Source: Desulfomicrobium sp. ZS1
GTDB lineage: Bacteria > Desulfobacterota > Desulfovibrionia > Desulfovibrionales > Desulfomicrobiaceae
Assembly: GCF_024204645.1 (NCBI RefSeq)
Contig: NZ_CP100351.1
Span: 1,984,001 to 2,048,000, forward strand
Length of the DNA: 64,000 bases
Direction of reading: 5' to 3'
Position numbers and translations under genes: made by a program. Below are positions 26,464 to 34,425 of the stretch, one piece after another (the stretch's first letter is position 1; each line of letters opens with the position of its first letter). The notes beneath the pieces are model-generated. The model had not been told where the DNA came from. It did not search any database and worked only from the letters and a program-made list of their open reading frames with translations.

Positions 26464-26808
26464 ATGAGAGTCAGAAACAAAGGGGATAATCGCGAAAAAA
26501 ATCGCATTCCGCAGGAGGCCATCATTCGCTTTTGTGCCGGAGAACAGGAAGAATGCCGGCTTGCCAGGATGATCAATTACAGCAGCACCGGCATGTACCT
26601 GGAATTGAACTACCCGCCTCCAAAGCTTGGCGCCAATCTACTCATTGAAGTTCTTGAGGAAGACGCGATCCTGGACCCTCTGGTAGAATATCAGAACCCG
26701 AAAACATGCTATTACGCAAAAGTCGTCTGGAAAAAAAACCTGCCTGACTCAAACGCCGAGTTCGGCGTCGGGTTGCGCTACCTTTCCTCGGTTCCTCAGG
26801 AAAGTTGA
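26464..26808 (+). CDS. PilZ-domain protein (probable c-di-GMP receptor)
   Basis: A 114-residue single-domain protein. The two c-di-GMP binding motifs are present: R10-EKN-R14 for RxxxR and N38-Y-S40-ST-G43 for (D/N)xSxxG. The VKVVW-like strand (AKVVWKKN) and EFGVGLRYL near the end complete the beta-barrel pattern. ATG 26464 is used, with GAGG 5 nt upstream. It stands alone between a sigma-54-like promoter and a terminator, which suits a regulator of motility or surface behaviour. Confidence 0.8.
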   Translation: MRVRNKGDNREKNRIPQEAIIRFCAGEQEECRLARMINYSSTGMYLELNYPPPKLGANLLIEVLEEDAILDPLVEYQNPKTCYYAKVVWKKNLPDSNAEFGVGLRYLSSVPQES

Positions 26809-26824
26809 GGTTGCGCGACTGCTT

Positions 26825-26846
26825 TGGCCCCTTGCGGGGCCATTTT
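26825..26846 (+). terminator. Terminator between the PilZ gene and the convergent reductase gene
   Basis: TGGCCCC-TTGC-GGGGCCA followed by TTTT, 16 nt after the PilZ stop. It abuts the stop codon of the convergent gene and may also limit read-through from that side. Confidence 0.65.
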
Positions 26847-28486
26847 CATGCCTTGCGCGCCGCCGATTCCGTCTTGCGCCTGGTCAAATCCTCGAAAACG
26901 GCCATGGCCGCCGAAGCGCCCTCGCTGACAGCCGTGACGATCTGCTGCACCCCGCCGGTTATGTCTCCGGCCGCATAGATGCGCGGGATGCTGGTGCGGC
27001 CCAGTCTGTCGACGCGGATATAGCCGCCCGGCTCCTGTGCCAGGCCCAGATGAGACACGGCCTCGACATTGGGCACGATGCCGATGGCCAGAAAAACTCC
27101 GTCCACGGGGATGCGCTCTGTTTCGCCGGTCTTGACGTGCCGGACGCTTATGAACGTAAGCGTCTCTTTTCCGCCGATCTCCTCGACAACGATGTTCCAA
27201 TGCACGGGAATCTCCTCCCTGAGCACGGAATCGACAAGATGCTGTTCGGCCCGGAAGCTGTCGCGGCGATGCACGATGAATACATCCACACCCAGATTCT
27301 TCAGGTGCAGGGCGTCGGTCAGGGCGGTGTTTCCGCCGCCGACCACGGCCACCTTTTTGCCCTTGAACATGAATCCGTCACACGACGCGCAAAAGGACAC
27401 GCCCTTGCTCATGAAGCGGTCCTCGCCGGGCACGTCCAGCTTCTTCCAGGACGCACCCGCCGCATATATGACGGCATCCGCCACATATACCAGATCCTGG
27501 GTCAAGACTTCCAGTTTCCTGCCGACCTTGATCTCCTCGACGGTCTGGCCGGTGATGACGTCCACGTACTGTTTGGCCTGCTCGTGGATCATGTCCATGA
27601 GCATCTTGCCGCCGATGTTGATGAAGCCGGGATAGTTCTCCACTTCAGGAGTGATGCTGACCAGTCCGCCGACAATGCCTTTTTCCAGCACCACGGCGTC
27701 AAGGCCCGCGCGTTTGGCGTATATTCCGGCCGTAAGACCTGCAGGTCCGGAGCCGATGATGACCACGTCATGATGGCTCGCATCCGCGCTATCCGTCCCG
27801 GCCCTTTCCTCCGCCATGTCCTTGGCCGCTTCAAGCGTCACGAGTTGCAGCACAAAGGCCAGTTCCGACTCCATGCCCACGGTGGACAGTTTTTCATCGT
27901 AAACCGTGTGCGGGATGGAGCCCACGGAGTACTCTTCCGCGTACTCCGGGTTTTCCCCGGTCTCGACACATTCGACACTGACCAAAAGCGGTTTCTCGAT
28001 GGCCGCCTTGATGGCGTTGACGCACTGCCCGGGACAATACGGACAGGTCGGGCTGACAAAAACCTTGACCTGGCGGGGCTCCCGCAATTCCTGCAGCAAC
28101 TCCTTGCTGCGCGCGGACAAGAAGCTGTTGCCCGTGGAGGCCATCATCAGGGCGTGCAAAAAGGCCTGCCCTTCCTCGCCGGCCGGAGCTCCGGTAAAAC
28201 GAATGGAATATTTTTCGGGTGCGATGAGCAGCGTCGGAAACCGCTCCACGCCAAACTTTTCGTTGGCCTTTTCATCTGCGGAATGCAGGTTGAGGGTGAC
28301 CTTGTCGGTAAGGCGAACAAGATCCGTCATCAGATTGCGCGCAAAATCGGCGTAGGCATCGTTCTGCCCGGGCGTAACGAACAGATGCACGGGCACCACT
28401 TCCTTGAAATCCTTCAGAAAGGAGGCCAGGGCCTTACGCTGATCCTCGGGCAGAAACCATTCGTCTTTGTTGCTTGGTTTGGTCAT
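26846..28486 (-). CDS. AhpF-like fusion: double thioredoxin fold plus thioredoxin reductase
   Basis: A 546-residue flavoprotein. Residues 1-220 form two thioredoxin-like folds, as in protein disulfide oxidoreductase and the AhpF N-terminus; the first has lost its CxxC (TPGQND), the second has C148-P-Y-C151. Residues 239-546 are a thioredoxin reductase with VVIIGSGPAG for FAD, the redox pair C366-A-S-C369 and VVGGGNTA for NAD(P)H. ATG 28486 lies 5 nt after GGAGG. Electrons should flow NAD(P)H-FAD-CASC-CPYC to a peroxiredoxin or protein disulfides. No ahpC is adjacent, so the partner is open. Confidence 0.85.
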   Translation of the reverse strand: MTKPSNKDEWFLPEDQRKALASFLKDFKEVVPVHLFVTPGQNDAYADFARNLMTDLVRLTDKVTLNLHSADEKANEKFGVERFPTLLIAPEKYSIRFTGAPAGEEGQAFLHALMMASTGNSFLSARSKELLQELREPRQVKVFVSPTCPYCPGQCVNAIKAAIEKPLLVSVECVETGENPEYAEEYSVGSIPHTVYDEKLSTVGMESELAFVLQLVTLEAAKDMAEERAGTDSADASHHDVVIIGSGPAGLTAGIYAKRAGLDAVVLEKGIVGGLVSITPEVENYPGFINIGGKMLMDMIHEQAKQYVDVITGQTVEEIKVGRKLEVLTQDLVYVADAVIYAAGASWKKLDVPGEDRFMSKGVSFCASCDGFMFKGKKVAVVGGGNTALTDALHLKNLGVDVFIVHRRDSFRAEQHLVDSVLREEIPVHWNIVVEEIGGKETLTFISVRHVKTGETERIPVDGVFLAIGIVPNVEAVSHLGLAQEPGGYIRVDRLGRTSIPRIYAAGDITGGVQQIVTAVSEGASAAMAVFEDLTRRKTESAARKA

Positions 28487-28549
28487 AAGAACCTCCGAAG
28501 AAAAAGTAACGAGGATTGCGAACTTTTCCTCTAACGTCTTATGCGAATT

Positions 28550-28555
28550 TGTCAA
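28550..28555 (-). promoter_or_regulatory. Possible -35 element of the AhpF-like gene
   Basis: A perfect TTGACA on the minus strand, 64 nt before the ATG at 28486, in the 182-nt gap 28487-28668. At 16-17 nt spacing the expected -10 position reads TAGAGG/AGAGGA, which is poor, so this is only a candidate. Nothing else is seen in the gap. Confidence 0.25.
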
Positions 28556-28668
28556 AATGCGACCAGTGGTTGCGACGAATCGCCACACGGGTCCCGACTT
28601 TAAAAAAAGAAAATTTGAGGGAGGGTCACGGATCAAGAAGCATGAAGACCATGCGCATCCGTCACAAC

Positions 28669-29745
28669 TTAAACAGGAAGAGCCGAGGCATAGGCCCGAA
28701 GATAGGCCGCGTGCATCCCGGATGCATCATACGCTGCGACATCAAGAGTCCCTGCCGAAACAAGCTGTTCGACCAAGGCGGAATCTTCCCGCAGGCGATC
28801 AAGTTGCCGCGCCAGAGAGATAGGGTCGCCGTTTGAAAAGACAAGCCCGTTGACCTCGTTGCGAACCAACTCAAGGTTGGCAGGAAGATCGGAACAGACC
28901 ACGGGCACGCCCGCAGCCCATCCTTCCTTGATGACCCCGCTTGAACCCTCGCCATGAGCCGAAGGCACAACCAGAATGTCAAGGCTGGGCAGAATGAGAG
29001 AACTCTCGACCCGCCCTTTCCACGCGATGTGTTTTGAAAGGCCCAGGTTTTCGACCTGATGCTTCAGGTCCGCCTCCAAGGCCCCATCGCCGACCACCCA
29101 GACCTTTGGCACATGTGCCAGCAGCGAGAGGGCCCTGAAAAACTGGGCATGGCCCTTTTGTGGGGAAAGAGCGCCGATGATGCCCACCCGCCCGAAGTTT
29201 CCGGGTTCCCGGCGGGAGTATCTATCAAGCACGATGGCGCTGGGGATGACCGCTGTGCGGCAAACTCCGGCTCCGCGAACCACATCCTCCACCTCCCGGC
29301 TGACACAGACCACCAGGGTTCCAAGCCGGTATTTCCAGCGACTCCATCCCTGGCCCAGAGCATAGGACACCCGCCGGGTATGGATCAGGGTCAGGTCCCG
29401 TCGAAAGAGGCGCGCCAAGGCCCCAAGAGAGGCGGCGCGGGCGTCGTGAGTGTGCAGGATGGTAGGCGAAGAAGGAAGCATGCGGAGCAGCGCGAGCAGA
29501 TTGAGGGGATGATAATCACGTCTGCGGGGCAGCGTCGCAATCTTTATCCCGAGTTCAAGAGCGGCATCAAGAATGGGCGCGCCCTGCGGCGCGGCCACGC
29601 GCACCTGCATCCCGGCCTTGTGCTGTTCCCCTGCAAGATAGATGACCTGCCGTTGTCCGCCCCTGAATTCGCATCCAAGATCCAGATGCGTCACTTCTGT
29701 AGCCGCAAACGCCGCCATCTCCCGGCCTGCCGCCTGACCTGTCAT
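28669..29745 (-). CDS. Glycosyltransferase family 4 (GT-B)
   Basis: A 358-residue GT4 protein. The N-terminal LDLGCEFRGGQRQVIYLA is the acceptor-side glycine loop, and the C-terminal GSSGVIKEGWAAGVPVVCSDLP carries the E-x7-E nucleotide-sugar motif region. Such enzymes transfer sugars to lipids or polysaccharides on the cytoplasmic side of the membrane. ATG 29745 overlaps the aminotransferase stop by 4 nt (ATGA). No linked polysaccharide cluster is present, so the product is unknown. Confidence 0.82.
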   Translation of the reverse strand: MTGQAAGREMAAFAATEVTHLDLGCEFRGGQRQVIYLAGEQHKAGMQVRVAAPQGAPILDAALELGIKIATLPRRRDYHPLNLLALLRMLPSSPTILHTHDARAASLGALARLFRRDLTLIHTRRVSYALGQGWSRWKYRLGTLVVCVSREVEDVVRGAGVCRTAVIPSAIVLDRYSRREPGNFGRVGIIGALSPQKGHAQFFRALSLLAHVPKVWVVGDGALEADLKHQVENLGLSKHIAWKGRVESSLILPSLDILVVPSAHGEGSSGVIKEGWAAGVPVVCSDLPANLELVRNEVNGLVFSNGDPISLARQLDRLREDSALVEQLVSAGTLDVAAYDASGMHAAYLRAYASALPV

Positions 29746-30692
29746 GCCTGCCGCAGCCGCTGGCCGTGGGCCTTGCGGTCCGCCACCAGCAACCCGCGCA
29801 GGCGCAGGCCGACAGGACCGGGGACGCCGTCGCCCACGACACGGCCATTGTAGCGAACCACGCCCACCGCGTCGATGCTGGTACCCAAAAGAATGATTTC
29901 ACGGCAGTCGTACAGCTCGGATTCGGGCACAGGGCGGGTGGAGACCGGCATGAAACCTTCGGCCATGCTCATGGCCCGCTTCAGGGTGGTGCCCATGAGG
30001 GCGTTCTTGAGCTCGGGCACGACGAAAACCCCGTCCCTGTCCACCAGCACCGCGTTCTCCGTGGAGCCTTCGGCCAGAAAGCCGTCCCCGTCGAAGCAAA
30101 GCGGATAGTCCGCGCCCTGCTCCACGGCGTCCTTTTTCATAAGCACATTGGGCAGATAATTCACGCTTTTGATCTGGGACATCCAGCCCTGCTTGGCCGG
30201 AATGCGCGTACGCACTGCGCTGACCCCAACAGTCCAGAAGGATTCGGGCTTGCGGACGAAACGCTTGGCCGCGATGTACAGGCTCGACTGCGGGCATTCA
30301 CGGGTGTCAAGGGTGAACCCGCCCGGACCGCGCCCCACAAAGACCATGACGTTACCTTCGCTCGCGCCGCTGGCCAGGCAAACCTGCCGGATCAGATCGT
30401 CCAGCTCGGCCTTGCCGAGGGGCAAGGCAAGTTCAATGGCGCCGGCGGAACGCTCCAGACGCAGCAGATGCTCGCCCAGCTGATAGATGGCTCCGTCTTC
30501 AAAGCGCAGCGCCTCGAAAACGCCGTCGCCGCGATGCACGAGGTGGTCATCGAGGGGTATGAGCATGAGACGCGGATTGGTGAAAATCGCACCCAGCCGA
30601 TGATCGTAGAAAGCCAGAAAATTCTCCTCGCCGGGGCGCGGGGTAGCCTGCAAACGTTCCCAAAAAAGCTGCTCATTTCCGATTTCAACCAT
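29742..30692 (-). CDS. PLP-dependent class IV aminotransferase / aminodeoxychorismate lyase-like
   Basis: A 316-residue fold-type IV PLP enzyme. HRGDGVFEALR, the Schiff-base lysine in IKSVNYLPNVL, and FLAEGSTENAVLV are the family landmarks shared by IlvE, D-amino acid aminotransferase and PabC. ATG 30692 has GGAGG 5-6 nt upstream, while the earlier frame start at 30782 lies in the terminator of asd. The substrate cannot be fixed from sequence: branched-chain amino acids and aminodeoxychorismate are both plausible. It is coupled to the GT4 gene. Confidence 0.78.
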   Translation of the reverse strand: MVEIGNEQLFWERLQATPRPGEENFLAFYDHRLGAIFTNPRLMLIPLDDHLVHRGDGVFEALRFEDGAIYQLGEHLLRLERSAGAIELALPLGKAELDDLIRQVCLASGASEGNVMVFVGRGPGGFTLDTRECPQSSLYIAAKRFVRKPESFWTVGVSAVRTRIPAKQGWMSQIKSVNYLPNVLMKKDAVEQGADYPLCFDGDGFLAEGSTENAVLVDRDGVFVVPELKNALMGTTLKRAMSMAEGFMPVSTRPVPESELYDCREIILLGTSIDAVGVVRYNGRVVGDGVPGPVGLRLRGLLVADRKAHGQRLRQA

Positions 30693-30736
30693 CTTACCCT
30701 CCATGACGGCATGGGGCACCCCGCTGCGCGTCGCTC

Positions 30737-30775
30737 GCAAAACACGCCCCGAGCCGTTTTTAGGTTCGGGGCGTG
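30737..30775 (-). terminator. Strong terminator downstream of asd
   Basis: On the minus strand CACGCCCCGA (30775-30766) pairs perfectly with TCGGGGCGTG (30752-30743) around a 13-nt loop and runs into TTTTGCG. It separates the asd operon from the aminotransferase gene. Confidence 0.8.
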
Positions 30776-30800
30776 CGGACAACTAGAAACGTGTAGGAAC

Positions 30801-31826
30801 TTATGAAATGCGCAAAAGATCGCGCTCCAGAAGCACCTCCGCGATCTGGACGGCGTTCAGTGCCGCGCCCTTGCGGATATTGTCGGCCACGATAAACATG
30901 TTCAGGCCGTTCTCAATGCTCTCGTCCTCGCGAATGCGGCCCACAAAGGTCTCATCCTCGCCGGCGGCGAAAATGGCCATGGGATAGATCTTCTCGCCCG
31001 GATTATCGAGAACGCGCACGCCGGGAGCCTGAGACAGGATGGCGCGGGCTTCCTTGGAAGTGAGCTTCTTTTCGGTCTCGATGTTCACGCTTTCGCTGTG
31101 CCCGTAGAAGACCGGCACGCGCACAGCGGTGGCGGTGACCCGGATGGAATCGTCGCCCATGATCTTCTTGGTCTCAAGGACCATCTTCATCTCTTCCTTG
31201 GTGTACTCGTTGTCCAGGAAGACGTCGATCTGGGGCAGGCAGTTAAAGGCGATACGGTGCGGATAAACCGTATTGGTGGCTTCCTGGCCGTTGAAAAGCT
31301 GACGCACCTGATTTTCCAGTTCAACGATGGCCTTCTGGCCGGTGCCGGAAACAGCCTGATAGGTGGAGACCACGACGCGCTTGATGCGGGCGGCGTCATG
31401 CAACGGTTTTAACGCCACGACCATCTGGATCGTCGAGCAATTGGGGTTGGCGATGATGCCCTTGTGCCAGGCGAGATCATCGGGGTTGACCTCGGGTACG
31501 ACCAGGGGAACGGCCGGATCCATGCGCCAGGCGCTGGAGTTGTCGACCACCACGCAGCCGGCCTTGACCGCGCAGGGCGCGAATTTTTCGGACGTGGAAC
31601 CGCCGGCGGAAAAAAGGGCCAAATCAACGCCGACAAAGGAATCTTCGGTCAATTCCTGCACCGTCAGCTTTTTCGCGCCGAATTCCACTTTGGTGCCCGC
31701 GGAGCGCGAAGAGGCAAGAGCCCGCACTTCCGCATGGGGGAAATTCCGGCGAACCAACGTATCGAGCATCTCTCTGCCAACGGCACCAGTCGCGCCAACC
31801 ACGGCCACTACGGGAATCTTCTTCAT
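30801..31826 (-). CDS. asd: Aspartate-semialdehyde dehydrogenase
   Basis: Reduces aspartyl phosphate to aspartate semialdehyde, the branch point to lysine, methionine, threonine and diaminopimelate. The 341-residue protein has GATGAVG (11-17) for NADPH and the catalytic C130 in NPNCST, with the later S-TYQAVSGTG motif and the active-site His in RVPVFYGHSE. ATG 31826 lies 5 nt after GGAGG. It follows metF by 18 nt, pairing two methionine-related steps, and is closed by a strong terminator. Confidence 0.94.
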   Translation of the reverse strand: MKKIPVVAVVGATGAVGREMLDTLVRRNFPHAEVRALASSRSAGTKVEFGAKKLTVQELTEDSFVGVDLALFSAGGSTSEKFAPCAVKAGCVVVDNSSAWRMDPAVPLVVPEVNPDDLAWHKGIIANPNCSTIQMVVALKPLHDAARIKRVVVSTYQAVSGTGQKAIVELENQVRQLFNGQEATNTVYPHRIAFNCLPQIDVFLDNEYTKEEMKMVLETKKIMGDDSIRVTATAVRVPVFYGHSESVNIETEKKLTSKEARAILSQAPGVRVLDNPGEKIYPMAIFAAGEDETFVGRIREDESIENGLNMFIVADNIRKGAALNAVQIAEVLLERDLLRIS

Positions 31827-31844
31827 CGTCGCCTCCAAAATATG

Positions 31845-32732
31845 TTACTTCAGCCCATCCCTGCGCGAAAAATCCTTCCAGATATCCAGGCAGGTATCGG
31901 CTTTATTAAGAGTGTAGAGATGCACTCCAGGGGCTCCCCGGTCAAGCAGATTTCGGATCTGGCTCTTGGCGTAACCCAGCCCCAGCCCGCGCACTCCGCT
32001 CTCGCCGTAAACCTTCTGCACATGCTCCAGATCGCGCATATACTCTTCAGGCACGGAAGCCCCGCAAAAGGTCAGCATGCGCTGCAGTGCCCCAAGATTC
32101 TGGACCGGCAGAATGCCCGGGATGATGGGCACGCCTATGCCCGCCGCCCTGGCCCTGGCCACGAAATCGAAATACCTGTCGTTATCGAAAAAAAGCTGCG
32201 TGATGATGAAATCCGCGCCGCAGGCCACTTTGTGCCGCAGGCGCTCCAGATCATCCTCCATGCTCGGGGCTTCGGGATGTTTTTCAGGATAGCCCGCAAC
32301 GCCGATGCACAGATCGGAAAACTCCTGCCGGATGAAGGAGACCAGGTCGCTGCCGTGCTGAAACTCTTCACTATCGGGAGTAAAGGATGTTTCACCCCGA
32401 GGCGGGTCGCCACGCAAAGCAAGCACGTTATCGACTCCGGCCTCACCCAGGCCGGACAAAAAGGAGCCAAGCCTGGCCCGGTCCGCTCCGACACAGGTCA
32501 GATGCGCCAAAGGTTCCAGGCCATATTCCTGCTTCATGCGGGTCACTATCTCCAGCGTGTTGTGCTGGGTGCTTCCGCCCGCGCCATAGGTCACGGAACA
32601 AAACAGGGGAGCGAGCTCTCTGAGCTGACGCACGACATCAAAAAAACCGGGCCACTGCGCCCGGTCCTTGGGGGGAAAGAACTCCAGCGACAGGAAGGGT
32701 TCCTGCCGCTGAAGCAACTGGGAAATACGCAC
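31845..32732 (-). CDS. metF: 5,10-methylenetetrahydrofolate reductase
   Basis: A 295-residue TIM-barrel flavoprotein that reduces methylene-THF to methyl-THF for methionine synthesis. SLEFFPPK at the N-terminus holds the catalytic Glu, and THLTC-x-G, ALRGDPP, CGADFIITQLFFD and PGILPV are conserved family blocks. In a sulfate reducer it may also serve the Wood-Ljungdahl C1 route, but no partner genes are near. The start is GTG 32732 with AGGGAG 6 nt upstream, 16 nt after the pilC stop. Confidence 0.92.
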   Translation of the reverse strand: MRISQLLQRQEPFLSLEFFPPKDRAQWPGFFDVVRQLRELAPLFCSVTYGAGGSTQHNTLEIVTRMKQEYGLEPLAHLTCVGADRARLGSFLSGLGEAGVDNVLALRGDPPRGETSFTPDSEEFQHGSDLVSFIRQEFSDLCIGVAGYPEKHPEAPSMEDDLERLRHKVACGADFIITQLFFDNDRYFDFVARARAAGIGVPIIPGILPVQNLGALQRMLTFCGASVPEEYMRDLEHVQKVYGESGVRGLGLGYAKSQIRNLLDRGAPGVHLYTLNKADTCLDIWKDFSRRDGLK

Positions 32733-32748
32733 AAAAAACTCCCTGAAC

Positions 32749-33954
32749 TTACGCTACGGTGTCGGCGATGGAGAAGATGGGCAGGTACATGCTAATGACC
32801 AGTCCACCAACGACCACGCCCAGAAAAACGATCATGATGGGCTCGATGAGAGAAGTCAGGGCGTCAACGGCCACATCGACCTCGTCATCGTAGAAATCCG
32901 CGATTTTTGTCAGCATGGAATCGAGCGCGCCCGTAGTTTCGCCAATGGCGATCATGTGGATGACCATGGGCGGAAAGACGCCCGTGTCCTCCAGAGGTTC
33001 GGCCAGGCTCTGACCTTCGGCGATGGATTTCTTGGCTTCGAGCACGCCCTTTTCAACGGTCTTATTACCCGAGGTGCGCGAAACGATGTCGAGCGCGTTC
33101 AATATCGGCACGCCGCTTGAAACCATGGTCGCCAGCGTCCGGCTGAACTTGGCCACGGCGGCCTTGCGCAGCAGGGGCCCGAAGACGGGCAGAAAAAGGA
33201 CCCAGCGATCGACAAGGATCTGCCCCTTCTCCCATTTGTAAAAGAACTTGAAGGCGACAATAAAGGCGATGATGCCGCCCACCAGCAACATGAAATTGTT
33301 GATGACGAAATTACTCATGTTGATGACTATCTGAGTCGGCAGGGGAAGCGCGCCGCCGGATTCGGTGAACATCTGCTCAAAAGTCGGGATAACGAAGATG
33401 AGGATGACCGCGATGACCGCCACGGCCACGGTCACGACCACGCCCGGATAAATCATGGCGCCTTTGATCTTGGCTTTGAGCTTGGCGGCCTTCTCGATGT
33501 ATTCGGCCAGACGCAGGAGGACCTGGTCCAGGATACCGCCTGTCTCGCCAGCGTTGACCATGTTGGAATAGAGCGCGTCAAAAATGTCGGGATGTTTTTT
33601 CAGGGCCTCGTACAGTGAGCTGCCGCCCTCGATGTCGTTTCTGACCGCATAGAGCTTGCGGCGCAGCTTGGGGTTCTCGGTCTGCTCGCACATGATCTGC
33701 AAGGCCTGCAGGATGGGCACGCCTGCATTGATCATGGTGGCGAACTGCCGACTGAAAACGACCATGTCGCGATCGGACACACCGCCCTCAAGAAAGGTGC
33801 CTTCCAGAATGTCCTTGGGTTTCGGCTTGACCCGGACATTGCCATATCCTTTGCGCCGCAGGATATTTTCGGCAAATTCAAGGCTTGGAGCGTCCAAATC
33901 CCCTTTGACTGATCTACCGCCGCGTGTTTTTGCCTTATAGATAAAGACCGGCAT
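32749..33954 (-). CDS. pilC: Type IV pilus / type II secretion inner-membrane platform protein PilC
   Basis: A 401-residue T2SF protein with two homologous GspF domains, each containing the SRQFATMINAGVPILQAL or FSRTLATMVSSGVPILNAL motif, plus three hydrophobic segments (about 165-190, 215-235 and the C-terminus). It starts with MPVFIYKAKTRGG, as PilC usually does. It forms the platform for the PilB motor. The usual pilB, pilT or pilin genes are absent from the window, so this is an orphan locus next to metF. TGGAGG lies upstream of ATG 33954. Confidence 0.9.
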   Translation of the reverse strand: MPVFIYKAKTRGGRSVKGDLDAPSLEFAENILRRKGYGNVRVKPKPKDILEGTFLEGGVSDRDMVVFSRQFATMINAGVPILQALQIMCEQTENPKLRRKLYAVRNDIEGGSSLYEALKKHPDIFDALYSNMVNAGETGGILDQVLLRLAEYIEKAAKLKAKIKGAMIYPGVVVTVAVAVIAVILIFVIPTFEQMFTESGGALPLPTQIVINMSNFVINNFMLLVGGIIAFIVAFKFFYKWEKGQILVDRWVLFLPVFGPLLRKAAVAKFSRTLATMVSSGVPILNALDIVSRTSGNKTVEKGVLEAKKSIAEGQSLAEPLEDTGVFPPMVIHMIAIGETTGALDSMLTKIADFYDDEVDVAVDALTSLIEPIMIVFLGVVVGGLVISMYLPIFSIADTVA

Positions 33955-34020
33955 GAACGTCCTCCAGAAGTTGGGTCGGAAAAATACGTAACCAATCGCT
34001 ACCGCGAGTCCGGTGGGGGT

Positions 34021-34425
34021 TCAACGCGTTTGCAGGCATGTGGAAAGTTCGGACAGAATTTCCTCGTCCGCCGGCAAAAAAGAGTAACCCCGTGCTTCTT
34101 CACAAGTGATCCAGGCCAGCTCCTGACTTTCACGCGGCGTTGGTGCGCCGGAAAATTCAGTCACAAGATGAAAGAAGAGCCGAATTTCACGTCCTTTAAC
34201 CTTTTTTTCCTTTACTTTCCAGAGGGAAAAAGCATCTATTGCAATGGATAATTCCTCGTCCAGTTCCCGGGCAAGAGCCTGCCCAAGCGTCTCTTCGGCT
34301 TCGACCTTGCCGCCCGGAAATTCCCAGAATCCAGGCTCGGACATGGAAAGAGATCGCCGGGCGGCCAGAAACCTGTCGTCGCGCACGATGATCCCGGCCA
34401 CCACGTCAATGCTGCCGACCGTCAT
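34021..34425 (-). CDS. Nudix hydrolase, MutT-like (8-oxo-dGTP diphosphatase candidate)
   Basis: A 134-residue Nudix protein. The Nudix box G-x5-E-x7-REL-x-EEL is present (GGKVEAEETLGQALARELDEEL). VVAGIIVRDDRFLAARR and GFWEFPGG match MutT-type pyrophosphohydrolases that cleanse the nucleotide pool. Its ATG overlaps the ABC-F stop by 4 nt. MutY, which acts in the same 8-oxoguanine defence, is encoded 3.6 kb away in another operon. Confidence 0.85.
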   Translation of the reverse strand: MTVGSIDVVAGIIVRDDRFLAARRSLSMSEPGFWEFPGGKVEAEETLGQALARELDEELSIAIDAFSLWKVKEKKVKGREIRLFFHLVTEFSGAPTPRESQELAWITCEEARGYSFLPADEEILSELSTCLQTR

